Origin: Zea mays
Lineage: Eukaryota; Streptophyta; Magnoliopsida; Poales; Poaceae
Direction: 5' to 3'
DNA length: 64,000 bases
Assembly: GCF_902167145.1 (NCBI RefSeq)
Contig: NC_050098.1
Location: 30,374,501-30,438,500 of the forward strand
A program made the translations under genes and the position numbers. The notes beneath the pieces were generated by a model that worked only from the letters and a program-made list of their open reading frames with translations, was not told where the DNA came from and did not search any database. Position 1 is the stretch's first letter. Each line of letters opens with the position of its first letter. This document shows, in pieces, positions 45,288 to 56,030 of the stretch.

Positions 45288-45450
45288 AAGAACAGTTGTA
45301 TAGGCTAAGAGGGAGATCAATTACCAATTATCATAATACAAACACTATCGTCATCTATTTTCTCATCTTCTTCCTAGCTATTCCCTTCTCCAAGTCTCAT
45401 TCTTCTCTGAGCTCTTCCTCTCTGATCCCCTTTCCCAGGTGTTGCTAACA
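45226..45450 (+). repeat. 3' LTR of element E (225 bp)
   Basis: Identical to 42346-42570 as far as I can read; followed by the TSD CCAGC. The chimeric ORF reads 62 bases into it and stops in its TATA box (CTATAAAAG, 45282-45290). Confidence 0.95.
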
Positions 45451-45989
45451 CCAGCCCGCGGCAGCGCAGCTTGTGGCCCTGTTCGGCCGGTGTCGAGGCT
45501 GCCCCGCCACCTCGCCATACATGCCAGAGGCACCCATGTCGCAGCACCGCCGTCGCGCGTCCGTCGACGTCGCGCCGCGTGTCCGCGCTGTCGTTCGTCC
45601 CTTGGTCTGCGCGCCTAAGCCGCGCGCTGCGCCTCGGCCCCAGGCTGTCGTGTGTGCGCCCGCCCACACAGCCGCCACGCCACGCGCCTAGAGCAGTCGC
45701 GTCATGCCTTGCCTCGTCGTTGTTACCGCATCTCACTGTCGTTCGTCGCGCCTCGCCTTGCTGCGCAGCAGCTCGCCGCGTCGTCGTCGTTCACCACCCG
45801 CCGCGAGCTCGCCCCGTCGTCACCCACGGCCTCGCCGGAGCCCGTCGCGCCGTCAATGTCCGCACCGAGGTGAGCATCGTCTACGCGATGATAACCTTGT
45901 TTCCCTATGTCACGCATTTCAAATAATTAATTATATTTTGTTTAACTAACGTTAATGAATTAGACTTTTCAATTTAAACTAATTTATAA

Positions 45990-47230
45990 TAGTTAACTTA
46001 CGTTTTATAAATACACATCGACATGATTAATATTAACTCAAACGTTTTGCCCTACTGTTCGTTTAATATAAATGCGACGTTTATTTAGTTTATCGCATAT
46101 CGTATGCGCGGTTTTGCACGTGGTTACGTGCTGATCCACGTGTCATTCGCGCTCGTCGTTTACGTTGTTTCGCGCAGTCGTGCGTGTTATTAAATCCGTT
46201 ACGACCCCTTTCGCGTTACGTTAATTTCATGACAATATCGTCAACATATTAATAATATTATTTCATCATGTCACAAGTCTATATTATTTAATTAGCTATT
46301 AATTCAATACTTATTAAAATGATCTTCTAATTAAAACTGTTTTATAGTTTTAACTCGCGTTTTTATAAATAAATGTTAACTTGATTAATACCAACTTAAT
46401 TGCTTTTTCCTTTAATTCGTGTCTAGTATAATCACGTTATCTGTTAGCGCGTTGTCTGCGTGTAGCCATTGTTCGTTCGCGCGTTCGCGCCGCGTGTTGT
46501 TCACGCACGTTGTCGCACGTCGTGTGAGTGCGTCGTCGCGTGACGATCACGTGTGTCGCGCGGTATTTGCGCGTGATAATAAATTGTTTTCGCTTATAAA
46601 CACTCATGTTAGTAACGTTAATTCGTCAGGTCTTATATTTTAGATAATTAATTTAAGGTTTGCTCAACTAATATTTATTAGATTAATATTCTAATTAGAT
46701 TAAATGTGTAGTGTTCAACTTGCGCTTTTATAATAAATATTAACATGGCAAATATTAACTTAACTACTTTCTATTTATTTAACGTTTATTTAGTATAAAT
46801 ATGTCACCTATTTAGTTTTCTCACCTGTCGCGCGTGTTGTTCCGCACGTGGTGGCGTTCTCGTTCGCGTTGGTCGCGCGCGCTGTTTCGTGTGTCGTCAG
46901 CGTGCTATGTCGCGCATGTCCGCGCGTCGTTTGCACCCTGTCGAGTTGGGTTCGCCGTTGTCACGTTGTCTGCGTGTGCCGCGCGTGGTCCGTGCGTTGG
47001 GTCACGTGCGGTCGTGCTATTTCACGCGTTACGTATTTGGTCTCGCTCCACTAATTCGTCCCTCTTAGAGTCGCTGATGTTATTTAAATTACTTATTTAA
47101 CTAAGAATTGTTAGGGTGGTCAGCTAATTAAAACTGTGCGATAGCTCTAGTTTCTTTTTAAATAAATATCGGTTAATATAATCAGGTCAAACTAAATGTT
47201 ATGATTAATAATTGTTTAGTGTAGACGCGA
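45990..47230 (+). repeat. Diverged ~360 bp repeats inside solo LTR D
   Basis: Alternating AT-rich (TTATAAATA... TTAATATTAACTTAA...) and CG-rich (CGCGTGTTGTTC...CGCACGT) blocks recur. TTATAAAT-type anchors lie at about 46005, 46363 and 46728, with a weaker one near 47159 (spacings ~358, 365, 431). Strongly diverged; no coding potential. Confidence 0.55.
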
Positions 47231-48843
47231 TAACTTCTCGACCGTAGCTCCGCCTGTCGCGTTTCTTTTTTCTCGCGTGACCGTAGTAACGTGCTCTATT
47301 TCGTTTTACATATTTTATTATGTTTTTATTTGAATGGTGTAATGTTCTTATGCATATATATGTTTGTTCGTTTGTTTGTGCCTGTTTGTATTCGCTGTGC
47401 GTTGCGAATAGATTGTGATCCATTTTCGAGCTTGGAGGGATCAAAGATCAAGCGTTGGCGACCAAGTGATCCAGTTCTTCGAGTTCCACGAGATTGAAGA
47501 CCCTGAGCATCTATTTGGTGAAGGCAAGTGTCCTCTGACCCATTATGTCCTATCTACTTATAATTCACTGTCCCTCATTACTTAATTGGAACCTAAGGAT
47601 TGACTAGCTTCTTATTTACCTTGTCCTTGATTACCTTTTGGGTTATTATGGTTAGCTTCATGCTATTGTTTTACTTTAATCAATGAACATGATGTGAATA
47701 TTTATGATACGATGATGTTATCCCGATGATGATCTTGTGATATTTTAGGGGGCTCGGGACATTTTCCCTGAGTACCTCTCTGTAAGGACCCGTTCGTGGA
47801 GTGACCACCTGGGATAACAGTGCAACCATGAGAGTGGAATGGGACGCCCTTAGCTGATTAATTAAATGAACCTGGGGGTGTAGTTGGCTTTGCCGGAGGA
47901 CCGTCAATGGGGCTCGGGGTGTAGTGCTCGCTCTACCAAGGGAGGGTGCAGAGGTTCATTCGATTTGGTTTTGTTAGTCACCCACCTTGGGGAGGTGTAC
48001 TGCGTTTATATGACTGGCGAAACCTAACGAGCAGCTATGCACCAGGGGAGTCTTTGTAAAGGATACGTAGTGATACCCTGCTAGACCACCTAGGTAGTGG
48101 TCAATGGGGATTAGCTCTCCCCGGACAGAAAGGGAATCATGACTCGTGGGTAAAGTGTGCGACCTCTGCAGAGGGTTAGAAACTGATATATCAGTTGTGC
48201 TCACGGTTATGAGCGGCCTTGGGATCCTCTTTGATTAGAGACACAGATGGTTCGAGATACAAATGGTCTAAGATAAAATGGTTTTATTTATGGTTTTGGC
48301 TCGATGATGATAATGTTTTCCTCGATGAGGAAATGGTTCATAGGTTGGCTATTACTAAAACTTGGCTTCCACTAATAATAAATACCTGACCAAGTAAAAG
48401 CAACTGCTTTGACCTTAACCCCACATAAAGCTAGTCCCCTTCAGCCAAACGGGACATTTGCTGAGTACGTTGATGTGTACTTACCCTTGCTTTCACAAAA
48501 CACCAGGTTGCCTTTGGTGCAATCTATGCTCAGGTAAAGAAGAAGGCGTCGAGGCGGATCTCCAGGAGTTCCAGGACTTCGACGAGTTCGAGGATTAGGC
48601 TAGCAACCTCCCCTAGTCAGCTGCCTATGGTGGGTTTATTTACGTTGGCTACGTTTCTATTATGTGCACTTTGATTTATATTATGTAAATGACTTTAGTC
48701 TTTAATATTATTAATTACTCTTTATTGTTATTCGAAGCATTGTGCTATGATGAGTCATTTATGTAATCGCTGTGTACGTAAATTTCTGATCCTGGCACAT
48801 ACATGGTTCGCATTCGGTTTACCTTCCAAAACCGAGTGTGACA

Positions 48844-50124
48844 TAAATCGGTCAATTTTCTTCTCTAATCATGTTGTGACCAGAAAAAGTAAAACCCTAC
48901 TCAATACCTTTGCCTTCATTCGATTCACAACCAATGTCAAAGTTTCTTAGTCTTCCAATAAAGCTCATCTTTTTGTGGTCCAACCTGCACTGTTATTTCT
49001 TCAAGAATTCATTAGTCCACATATGGTTATCATTAATTACCAAAACATTACTTATGGGCCTAGATGCTTCACAATCTACCCTTTTGGTAATTGATGACAA
49101 CACTCTACTATTCTTCGAGTGGTCATTTTGGTTTTTCAAATCTTCCTCATACACTAGATATAAGAAGGATTTGAGGTGAGTTTCGACTTATCTTACTTTG
49201 AAGTACCATTTGAGAAATAGATAAGTCAATTCAAAACTCAAGGAGTAGGAATAGCTCTCCCTACATGTGTGCATCATATATCTAATTGTATTTACACACA
49301 AGTATAATATTGGAGTTTTGGCGCGGTTTCCCTACAATCATGGTTATCGAGGCACACAAGTATAACATGATATATAAGATAAGCATACACAATTTTCACC
49401 ACTTGATCAACCAATCACATAATATTTGAACTAAACAATAAATATATTTAAAGTCCACCATACATTAGGTTCACAATATGATCAAGCAACATGGTTCAGA
49501 AAATAGACATAAACAGACATAAACCATAACCATAAGGACTCCGACGTCATCAGATCGTTCATCTACGATACCACCAACAAGGATTTGGTGCTTAAGCTCA
49601 ATTGTAGCAGGCGTAGGACCATCAATGAGCTAATGACGATTGCTAGCAATCACGCACCCAAAGAATATGTAGTAGACCCCATCTCCAACGATAAAGTAAA
49701 AAGTCACCCAATCGTAGGGACAAACCATGTGACCTTATTGAGCAAGGGGAGAAATGACACCAGCATCACAACCTCTCCTAGCCATGTGACATGAAGATTG
49801 TCGCTACCATCAACCTCCCAACTCAGGCTCCATGACCCCAATGCTCCACCATGCAGTCCCCGCGACCAACACAAATGACATGACCAAAGAGCTTGGTCGC
49901 GCATGGAGCCTGGCTAGTTCAAAAAACTCATGAACACACCTTGCCCCACATGACGGTAGCCCTGTGAGGCATAAGTACTCAGACTATGAGCTCCTTCAAT
50001 ATATCCTCACACCATGACCCATCACCCCACCCGCTAGTGAATTGCCACCAGACAAGACAGCGGGACAAGATGATAACCTCTTCCTCGAGACTGACAGTTT
50101 CTTAGCAATATTCTATAGCCCTAT
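48844..50124 (+). other. Old flanking DNA between D and G
   Basis: AT-rich, degenerate sequence with no intact gene. A gag relic lies near its right end. A short stretch at 49080-49105 (TTTTGGTAATTGATGACAAC) looks like the start of a copia LTR, but I see no partner. Confidence 0.5.
49537..49794 (+). pseudogene. gag: Relic of a gypsy gag
   Basis: The translation DSDVIRSFIYDTTNKDLVLK followed by RRRTINELMTIASNHA parallels the C-terminal capsid block of elements F and G (SDVIGAFLAGTTFRDLVSKL, RASELMDIATKFA). The similarity is clear but distant, so this is an older or different gypsy family. It ends in a TGA after about 86 codons, and no protease follows before element G starts at 50125. Confidence 0.6.
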
Positions 50125-50611
50125 TGTCGGGGACCATAATTAGGGGTACCCTCAAGACTCCTAAATCTCAGCTGGTAACCCCCATCAGCACAAAGCTGCA
50201 AAGGCCTGATGGGTGCGATTAAGTCAAGGATCGGTCCATTCAAGGGACACGATCCCGCCTCGCCCGAGCCCAGCCTCGAGCAAGGGCAGCCGACCCCGGA
50301 GGATCTACGTCTCGCCCGAGGACCCCCTCCAGCAACGGACACACTTTCGGCTCGCCCGAGGCCCAGTCTTCACCAAGAAGCAACCTTGACCAAATCGCCA
50401 CGCCAACCGACCAACTCGCAGGGGCATTTAATGCAAAGGTGGCCTGACACCTTTATCCTGACGCACGTCCTCCAGTTGATAGAGCTGAAGTGACCGTAGT
50501 CACTTCACCGCTCCACTGACAGGCCTGACAAGAGGACAACGTCGCCTGCACCGCTCCGACTGCCGTGCCACTCGATAGAGTGAGGCTGACAACAGCCAAG
50601 TCCGGCCTCAG

Positions 50612-50945
50612 GCGCCGTAGGAAACTCCGCTTCGCCCGACCCAGGGCTCGGACTCGGGCTCAGCCCCGGAAGACGACAAACTCCGCTTCGCCCGACCCCA
50701 GGGCTCGGACTCGGGCTCAGCCCCAGAAGACGACGAACTCCGCTTCGCTCGACCCCAGGGCTCGGACTCGGGCTTAGCCCCGGAAGACGACGAACTCCGC
50801 TTCGCCCGACCCCAGGGCTCGGACTCGGGCTCAGCCCCGGAAGACGACGAACTCCGCTTCGCCCGACCCCAGGGCTCGGACTCGGGCTCAGCCCTGGAAG
50901 ACGACGAACTCCGCTACGCCCGACCCCAGGGCTCAGACTCAGCCC
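50612..50945 (+). repeat. 57 bp tandem array in the 5' LTR of G
   Basis: GAAGACGAC recurs at 50669, 50726, 50783, 50840 and 50897, an exact 57 bp period. The 3' LTR has it only once (about 62892). Confidence 0.92.
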
Positions 50946-51437
50946 TGGCCTCAGCCGACGGTCTCCGCCTCGCCCGACCCAGGGGCTCGGACTCGACCTC
51001 GGCCTCGGAAGACAGACTCGACTTCGACCTCGGAGGAGCCTCCACCTCGCCCAACTCAGGGCTCGGACCGACCACGTCACAGGAGGCGCCATCATTACCC
51101 TACCCCAAGCTGACTCAGGCTACGGGGAACAGGACCGGCGTCCCATCTGGCTCGCTCCGCCAGACAAGTAATGATGGTGCCCCGCATGCTCTATGACGAC
51201 GACGGCTCTCAGCCCCCTTACGGAAGCAAGAGGACGTCAGCAAGGACCCGACAGCCCCGATAGCTGTCCTTCCGCCAGGCTCCAGCGCTCCTCCGACGGC
51301 CACGACACCACACCAACCGGGTGCTAAAACCTCTCCGGCTGCCACGATGGCATGTACTTAGGGCGCTAGCTCTCCTCCGCTAGACACGTTAGCACACTAC
51401 TACACCCCCATTGTACACCTGGATCCATTCCTTGCGC

Positions 51438-51446
51438 CTATAAAAG
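51438..51446 (+). promoter_or_regulatory. TATA box of the G 5' LTR
   Basis: CTATAAAAG lies about 300 bp before the LTR end; the same element is at 63427-63435 in the 3' LTR. Confidence 0.8.
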
Positions 51447-51795
51447 GAAGATCCAGGGCCCTCTTACGAGGGTTGGCCGCGCGGGGAAGGACGGGACGGT
51501 GCTCACGTGAGGCCGCTCGCTCCCTCCCGCGTGGACGCTTGTAACCTCCTACTGCAAGCGCACCCGACCTGGGCGCGGGACAAACACGAAGGCCGCGGGA
51601 TTTCGCCTCTCACGCCTGTCTCCCTCCGGCTTCTTCCCCCCTTCGCGCTCCGTCTCGCGCCGACCCATCTGGGTTGGGGCACGTGGCGATAATTTACTCG
51701 TCGGTCTAGGGACCCCCGGGTTCGAAACGCCGACAGTTGGCGCGCCAGGTAGGGGCCTGCTGCGTGTTGACGAACAACTTCCCGTCAAGCTCCAG

Positions 51796-54060
51796 ATGGG
51801 CAGTCTCCAGCAACCTTTCCAGCCCGGGACGGTGCTCCGTTTCGGGAGTCTTGAGTTCATGTCCCTCGACGGCAGCTACGACATGATACTCCTTCCCCCG
51901 CCGCGCGACAGCGACAATGGCGACCGACAGCCCGCCCACCGGCGGCGGAATCGACGACGTCTTCCCCGCGTGGTGGAAGAACAACATTCGGGCTTGTCCT
52001 GTCCCCTCCCCCGCCGACGGAGGAGGAGGCGGGCCAACCAAGGCCAAGCAGGAGGCGGCACCTCGTCGGCTGTCGAGCGAGTCGACGGCGCCCCAGCGGG
52101 GGGCACGTCGAGCACCGACCTCGCGTCTGAGACGAAAACGAGCGCCGTCTCCCCGCAACACGCCAACCCCAAGCAAACAGACGTCGCCAGCACGCTCGCG
52201 AAGAACTTGCTGGGCGTCACCCTCGTACCTGAGACGATGGTGCGGTCAGTCCCTGACGTGACTTCGTCACCGCCCGTCGACCAAGAGGTACCGACCGATT
52301 CCCATCTCGCGCCTTTTGGATTCAGCCTCGACCCACCAAGCGACTTCGCTTCGGTGGACGCTCTCATAGAGGCGAGTCCAAACCCTCTGGGGTATCGTAT
52401 GCGGTCACCCTGGGACCGGCTGACGGCCGTCTTGACCTACGGGCCCTCGGGGTCCGAGGAAGATGACGAGTCCGACTTCTGTTGGGATTTCTTCGGACTT
52501 GGTAACCCCAGTGCCATGCGGGACTTTATGACCGCGTGCGACTATTGCCTTTTCGATTGTTCCGACGGTAGCCGCAGCCTCGGCAACGATGACTGCGGCC
52601 CAAGTCGTGAATGTTTCCACGTCGATCTAGGGGGTCCCGACGAAGGCAACCATCTTGGTATGCCGGAGAACGGTGATCTTTCTAGGCCCGTGCCTCGCGT
52701 TGACATCCTTCGAGAGCTAGCTGTGGTCCCCATCCCGGTGGGGGGGGGTCCTGACCCACAGCTTGAGCAAATCCGCGAGATGCAGGCCAGGCTCGACGGG
52801 GGAGCAGGAACACTTGAGCCGATCCGCCGGGACATCGGGCAGGAATGGGCGAGCCAACCTCCGCCCGGAGAAGCGCGTCATCTCCCCCAGGGCTTCCAGC
52901 ATCGCATCGCCGATGACGTCAGGATAAGGCCGCCACCCACTTCCAGTGGAGTCGGCCAGAACCTGACTGCAGCGGCAATACTTCTCCACGCGATGCCGGA
53001 GCCATCAACCACCGAGGGGCGACGTATCCAGGGAGAGCTCAAGAATCTCCTGGAGGACACCGCGGTCCGACGGGCCGAAAGCTCCGCCTCCCGAAGGCAG
53101 GGGTTCCCCTCGGAACATCGTGCCGCGACTTCCCGATTCATGCGGGAAGCCTCGGTCCACACCGGGCGCAAGCGCAACACAGCGCCTGCGGCCCCGGGTC
53201 GCCTCAGCAACGAGCACCATCATCGCAACCGTCGGGCCCACCTCGACGAGAGGGTGCGCCGAGGCTACCACCCCAGGCGTGGGGGACGCTACGACAGCGG
53301 GGAGGATCGGAGTCCCTCGCCCGAACCACCCGGTCCGCAGGCTTTCAGCCGTGCCATACGACGGGCGCCATTCCCAACTCGGTTCCGAACCCCGACTACT
53401 ATCACAAAGTACTCGGGGGAGACGAGACCGGAACTATGGCTCGCGGACTACCGGCTGGCCTGCTAACTGGGTGGAACGGACGATGACAACCTCATCATCC
53501 GCAACCTCCCCCTGTTCCTCTCCGATACCACTCGGGCCTGGCTGGAGCACCTGCCTCCGGGGCAGATCTCCAACTGGGATGACCTGGTCCAAGCCTTCGC
53601 CGGCAACTTCCAGGGCACGTACGTGCGCCCTGGAAACTCCTGGGATCTCCGAAGCCGCCGACAGCAGCCGGGAGAGTCTCTCCGGGACTACATCCGGCGA
53701 TTCTCGAAGCAGCGCACCGAGCTGCCCAACATCACCGATTCGGATGTCATCGGCGCGTTCCTCGCCGGCACCACCTTCCGCGACCTGGTGAGCAAGCTGG
53801 GTCGCAAGACCCCCACCAGGGCGAGCGAGCTGATGGACATCGCCACCAAGTTCGCCTCTGGCCAGGAGGCGGTTGAGGCCATCTTCCGGAAGGACAAGCA
53901 GCCCCAGGGCCGCCCACCGGAAGATGTCCCCGAGGCGTCAACCTAGTGCGGCGCCAAGAAGAAAGGCAAGAAGAAGTCGCAAGCGAAACGCGACGCCGCC
54001 GACGCGGACCTTGTCGCCGCCGCCGAGTACAAGAACCCTCGGAAACCTCCCGGAGTGCCA
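51796..54060 (+). pseudogene. gag: Gag of element G (two stops, one frameshift)
   Basis: From ATG 51796 the frame is open for 556 codons: an arginine-rich and acidic N-terminus, a predicted coiled coil near LEQIREMQARLDGGAGTLEP, a basic serine/arginine stretch, and the start of the Retrotrans_gag domain (YSGETRPELWLADYRLAC). TAA at 53464-53466 replaces the CAG seen in F. The same frame continues with WLEHLPPGQISNWDDLVQAF and SDVIGAFLAGTTFRDLVSKL to TAG at 53944-53946, again CAG in F. A shift near 54050 moves the reading into the protease frame. Particle protein; inactive here. Confidence 0.9.
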
Positions 54061-55040
54061 ACCTCTTCGACAAGATGCTCAAGGAGCCGTGCCCCTATCA
54101 TCAGGGGCCTGTCAAGCACACCCTTGAGGAGTGCGCCATGCTTCGGCGCCACTTTCACAAGGCCAGGCCACTCGCGGAGGGTGACAGGGCTCGCAACAAC
54201 GATAAGAAGGAAGATCACAAGGCAGGAGAGTTCCCCGAGGTCCACGACTGCTACATGATCTATGGTGGGCGAGTGGCGAACGCCTCGGCTCGGCACCGCA
54301 AGCAAGAGCGTCGGGAGGTCTGCTCGGTAAAGGTGGCGGCGCCAGTCTACCTAGACTGGTCCGACAAGCCCATCACCTTTGACCAGGGCGACCATCCCGA
54401 CCGCGTGCCGAGCCCGGGGAAATACCCGCTCGTTGTCGACCCTGTCATCGGCAACGTCAGGCTCACCAAGGTCCTCATGGACGGAGGCAGCAGCCTCAAC
54501 ATCATCTACGTCCAGACCCTCGGGCTCCTGCGGATTGATCTGTCCTCAGTCCGGGCAGGCGCTGCGCCTTTTCATGGGATCATCCCCGGGAAACGCGTCC
54601 AGCCCCTCGGACAACTCGATCTACCCGTCTGCTTTGGGACGCCCTCCAACTTCCGAAGGGAGACCCTCACGTTCGAGGTGGTCGGGTTTCGAGGAACCTA
54701 CCACGCAGTGCTGGGGAGGCCATGCTACACCAAGTTCATGGTCGTCCCCAACTACACCTACCTCAAGCTCAAGATGCCAGGCCCCAACGGGGTCATCACC
54801 GTCGGCCCCACGTACCGACACGCGTACGAAGGCGACGTGGAGTGCATGGAGTACGCCGAGGCCCTTGCCGAATCCGAGGCCCTCATCGCTGACCTGGAGA
54901 GCCTCTCTAAGGAGGTGCCAGACGTGAAGCGCCACGCCGGCAACTTCGAGCCAGCGGAGACGGTTAAATCCGTCCCTCTCGACCCCAGCAACGACGCCTC
55001 CAAGCAAATCCGGATCGGCTCCGAGCTCGATCCCAAATAG
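54040..55040 (+). pseudogene. Nucleocapsid-like motif and aspartic protease of element G
   Basis: Contains the Cys/His motif CPYHQGPVKHTLEECAMLRR and a retropepsin-like domain with DGGSSLNIIYVQTLGLL (active-site D at nt 54480), FHGIIPGKRVQPLGQLD, and AVLGRPCYTKFM. The frame is open but ends in TAG at 55038-55040, with RT continuing in the same frame. F has the same stop in the same context. Confidence 0.87.
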
Positions 55041-55046
55041 GAAGCA

Positions 55047-56030
55047 GTGCTCGTCGACTTTCTCCGCGCAAACGCCGACGTTTTCGCGTGGAGTCCCTCG
55101 GACATGCCCGGCATACCGAGGGATGTCGCCGAGCACTCGCTGGATATCCGAGCTGGAGCCCGACCCGTGAAGCAGCCTCTGCGCCGATTCGACGAAGAAA
55201 AGCACAGAGCTATAGGCGAGGAGATCCACAAACTAATGGCGGCAGGGTTCATCAAAAAGGTATTCCATCCCGAATGGCTTGCCAACCCTATGCTTGTGAG
55301 AAAGAAAGGAGGGAAATGGCGGATGTGTGTAGACTACACTGGTCTAAACAAAGCATGTCCGAAAGTTCCCTACCCTCTGCCTCGCATCGATCAAATCGTG
55401 GATTCCACTGCTGGGTGCGAAACCCTGTCTTTCCTCGATGCCTACTCGGGGTATCACCAGATCAAGATGAAAGAGTCCGACCAGCTCGCGACTTCTTTCA
55501 TCACACCCTTCGGCATGTACTGCTATGTTACCATGCCGTTTGGTCTGAGGAACGCGGGTGCAACATACCAACGGTGCATGAACCACGTGTTCAGCGAACA
55601 CATTGGCCGAACGGTCGAGGCCTACGTCGATGACATCATAGTCAGGACGAGGAAAGCCTCCGACCTCCTTTTCGACCTTGAAGCGACATTTCGATGTCTC
55701 AAGGCGAAAGGCGTGAAGCTCAATCTCGAGAAGTGTGTCTTCGCGGGTTCCCCGAGGCATGCTATTGGGGTTCATCGTCTCCGAGCGGGGCATTAAGGCC
55801 AACCTGGAGAAGATCGTGGCCATCACCAGCATGGGGCCCATCAAGGACTTGAAAGGCATACAAAGAGTCACGGGATGTCTTGCGGCTCTGAGCCGCTTCA
55901 TCTCGCGCCTCGGCGAAAGAGGCCTGCCTCTGTACCGCCTCTTAAGGAAGGCCGAGTGCTTCACTTGGACCCCTGAGGCCGAGGAAGCCCTCGGGAACCT
56001 GAAGGCCCTCCTCACGAACGCGCCCATCTT
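55047..56030 (+). pseudogene. pol: Reverse transcriptase of element G
   Basis: Motifs in order: FAWSPSDMPGIPRDVAEHSL, KKGGKWRMCVDYTGLNKACP, YPLPRIDQIVDSTAGCE, FLDAYSGYHQIKMKESDQLA, FGLRNAGATYQRCMNHVF and YVDD with tyrosine at codon 193 (nt 55623). The frame shifts near 55740 and the thumb continues in the next frame ([38 protein letters not shown]). Apart from that shift and the shared upstream TAG the domain is well kept. Confidence 0.9.

Larger units (their letters stand above)
42346..45450 (+). mobile_element. Element E: gene-capturing non-autonomous LTR retrotransposon
   Basis: Two LTRs of 225 bp (42346-42570 and 45226-45450) show no difference when read line by line, start TGTTAG and end CTAACA, and are flanked by a perfect TSD, CCAGC (42341-42345 and 45451-45455). 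A PBS of initiator tRNA-Met type and a short purine tract lie where expected. The 2.66 kb interior has no protease, integrase or RT; it is one long open frame made of pieces of host genes. This is the same kind of object as the maize Bs1 element, which carries fragments of other cellular genes, but the captured genes I recognise here differ from those I know for Bs1. E has been moved by another element's enzymes, very recently. Confidence 0.93.
41135..48843 (+). mobile_element. Element D: ~4.6 kb solo LTR, split by element E
   Basis: It starts TGTAACACCCTGAATTTGG (41135) and ends CCGAGTGTGACA (48843). The flanks TAAAC (41130-41134) and TAAAT (48844-48848) look like a 5 bp TSD with one mutation. 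Removing E (42346-45450 plus one TSD) leaves about 4.6 kb, the size of LTR A (4518 bp). It shares with A the ~47790-48210 block (GAGTGACCAC, CTGATATATCAG, CTCACGGTTATGAGC). No second LTR or interior is seen, so it is a solo LTR. The arginine-rich frames at 45374-45950 and 46400-47100 are GC-rich chance frames. Confidence 0.82.
50125..51735 (+). repeat. 5' LTR of element G
   Basis: Contains a TATA box (CTATAAAAG, 51438-51446) and five units of a 57 bp tandem array, against one unit in the 3' LTR. This accounts for nearly all of the 233 bp length difference. Open frames in the array are spurious. Confidence 0.95.

Noticed and set aside
45374..47100. Arginine/alanine-rich frames on both strands after element E
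   Set aside because: They fall in CG-rich parts of solo LTR D; frames overlap on opposite strands and follow the repeated CGCG-rich blocks.
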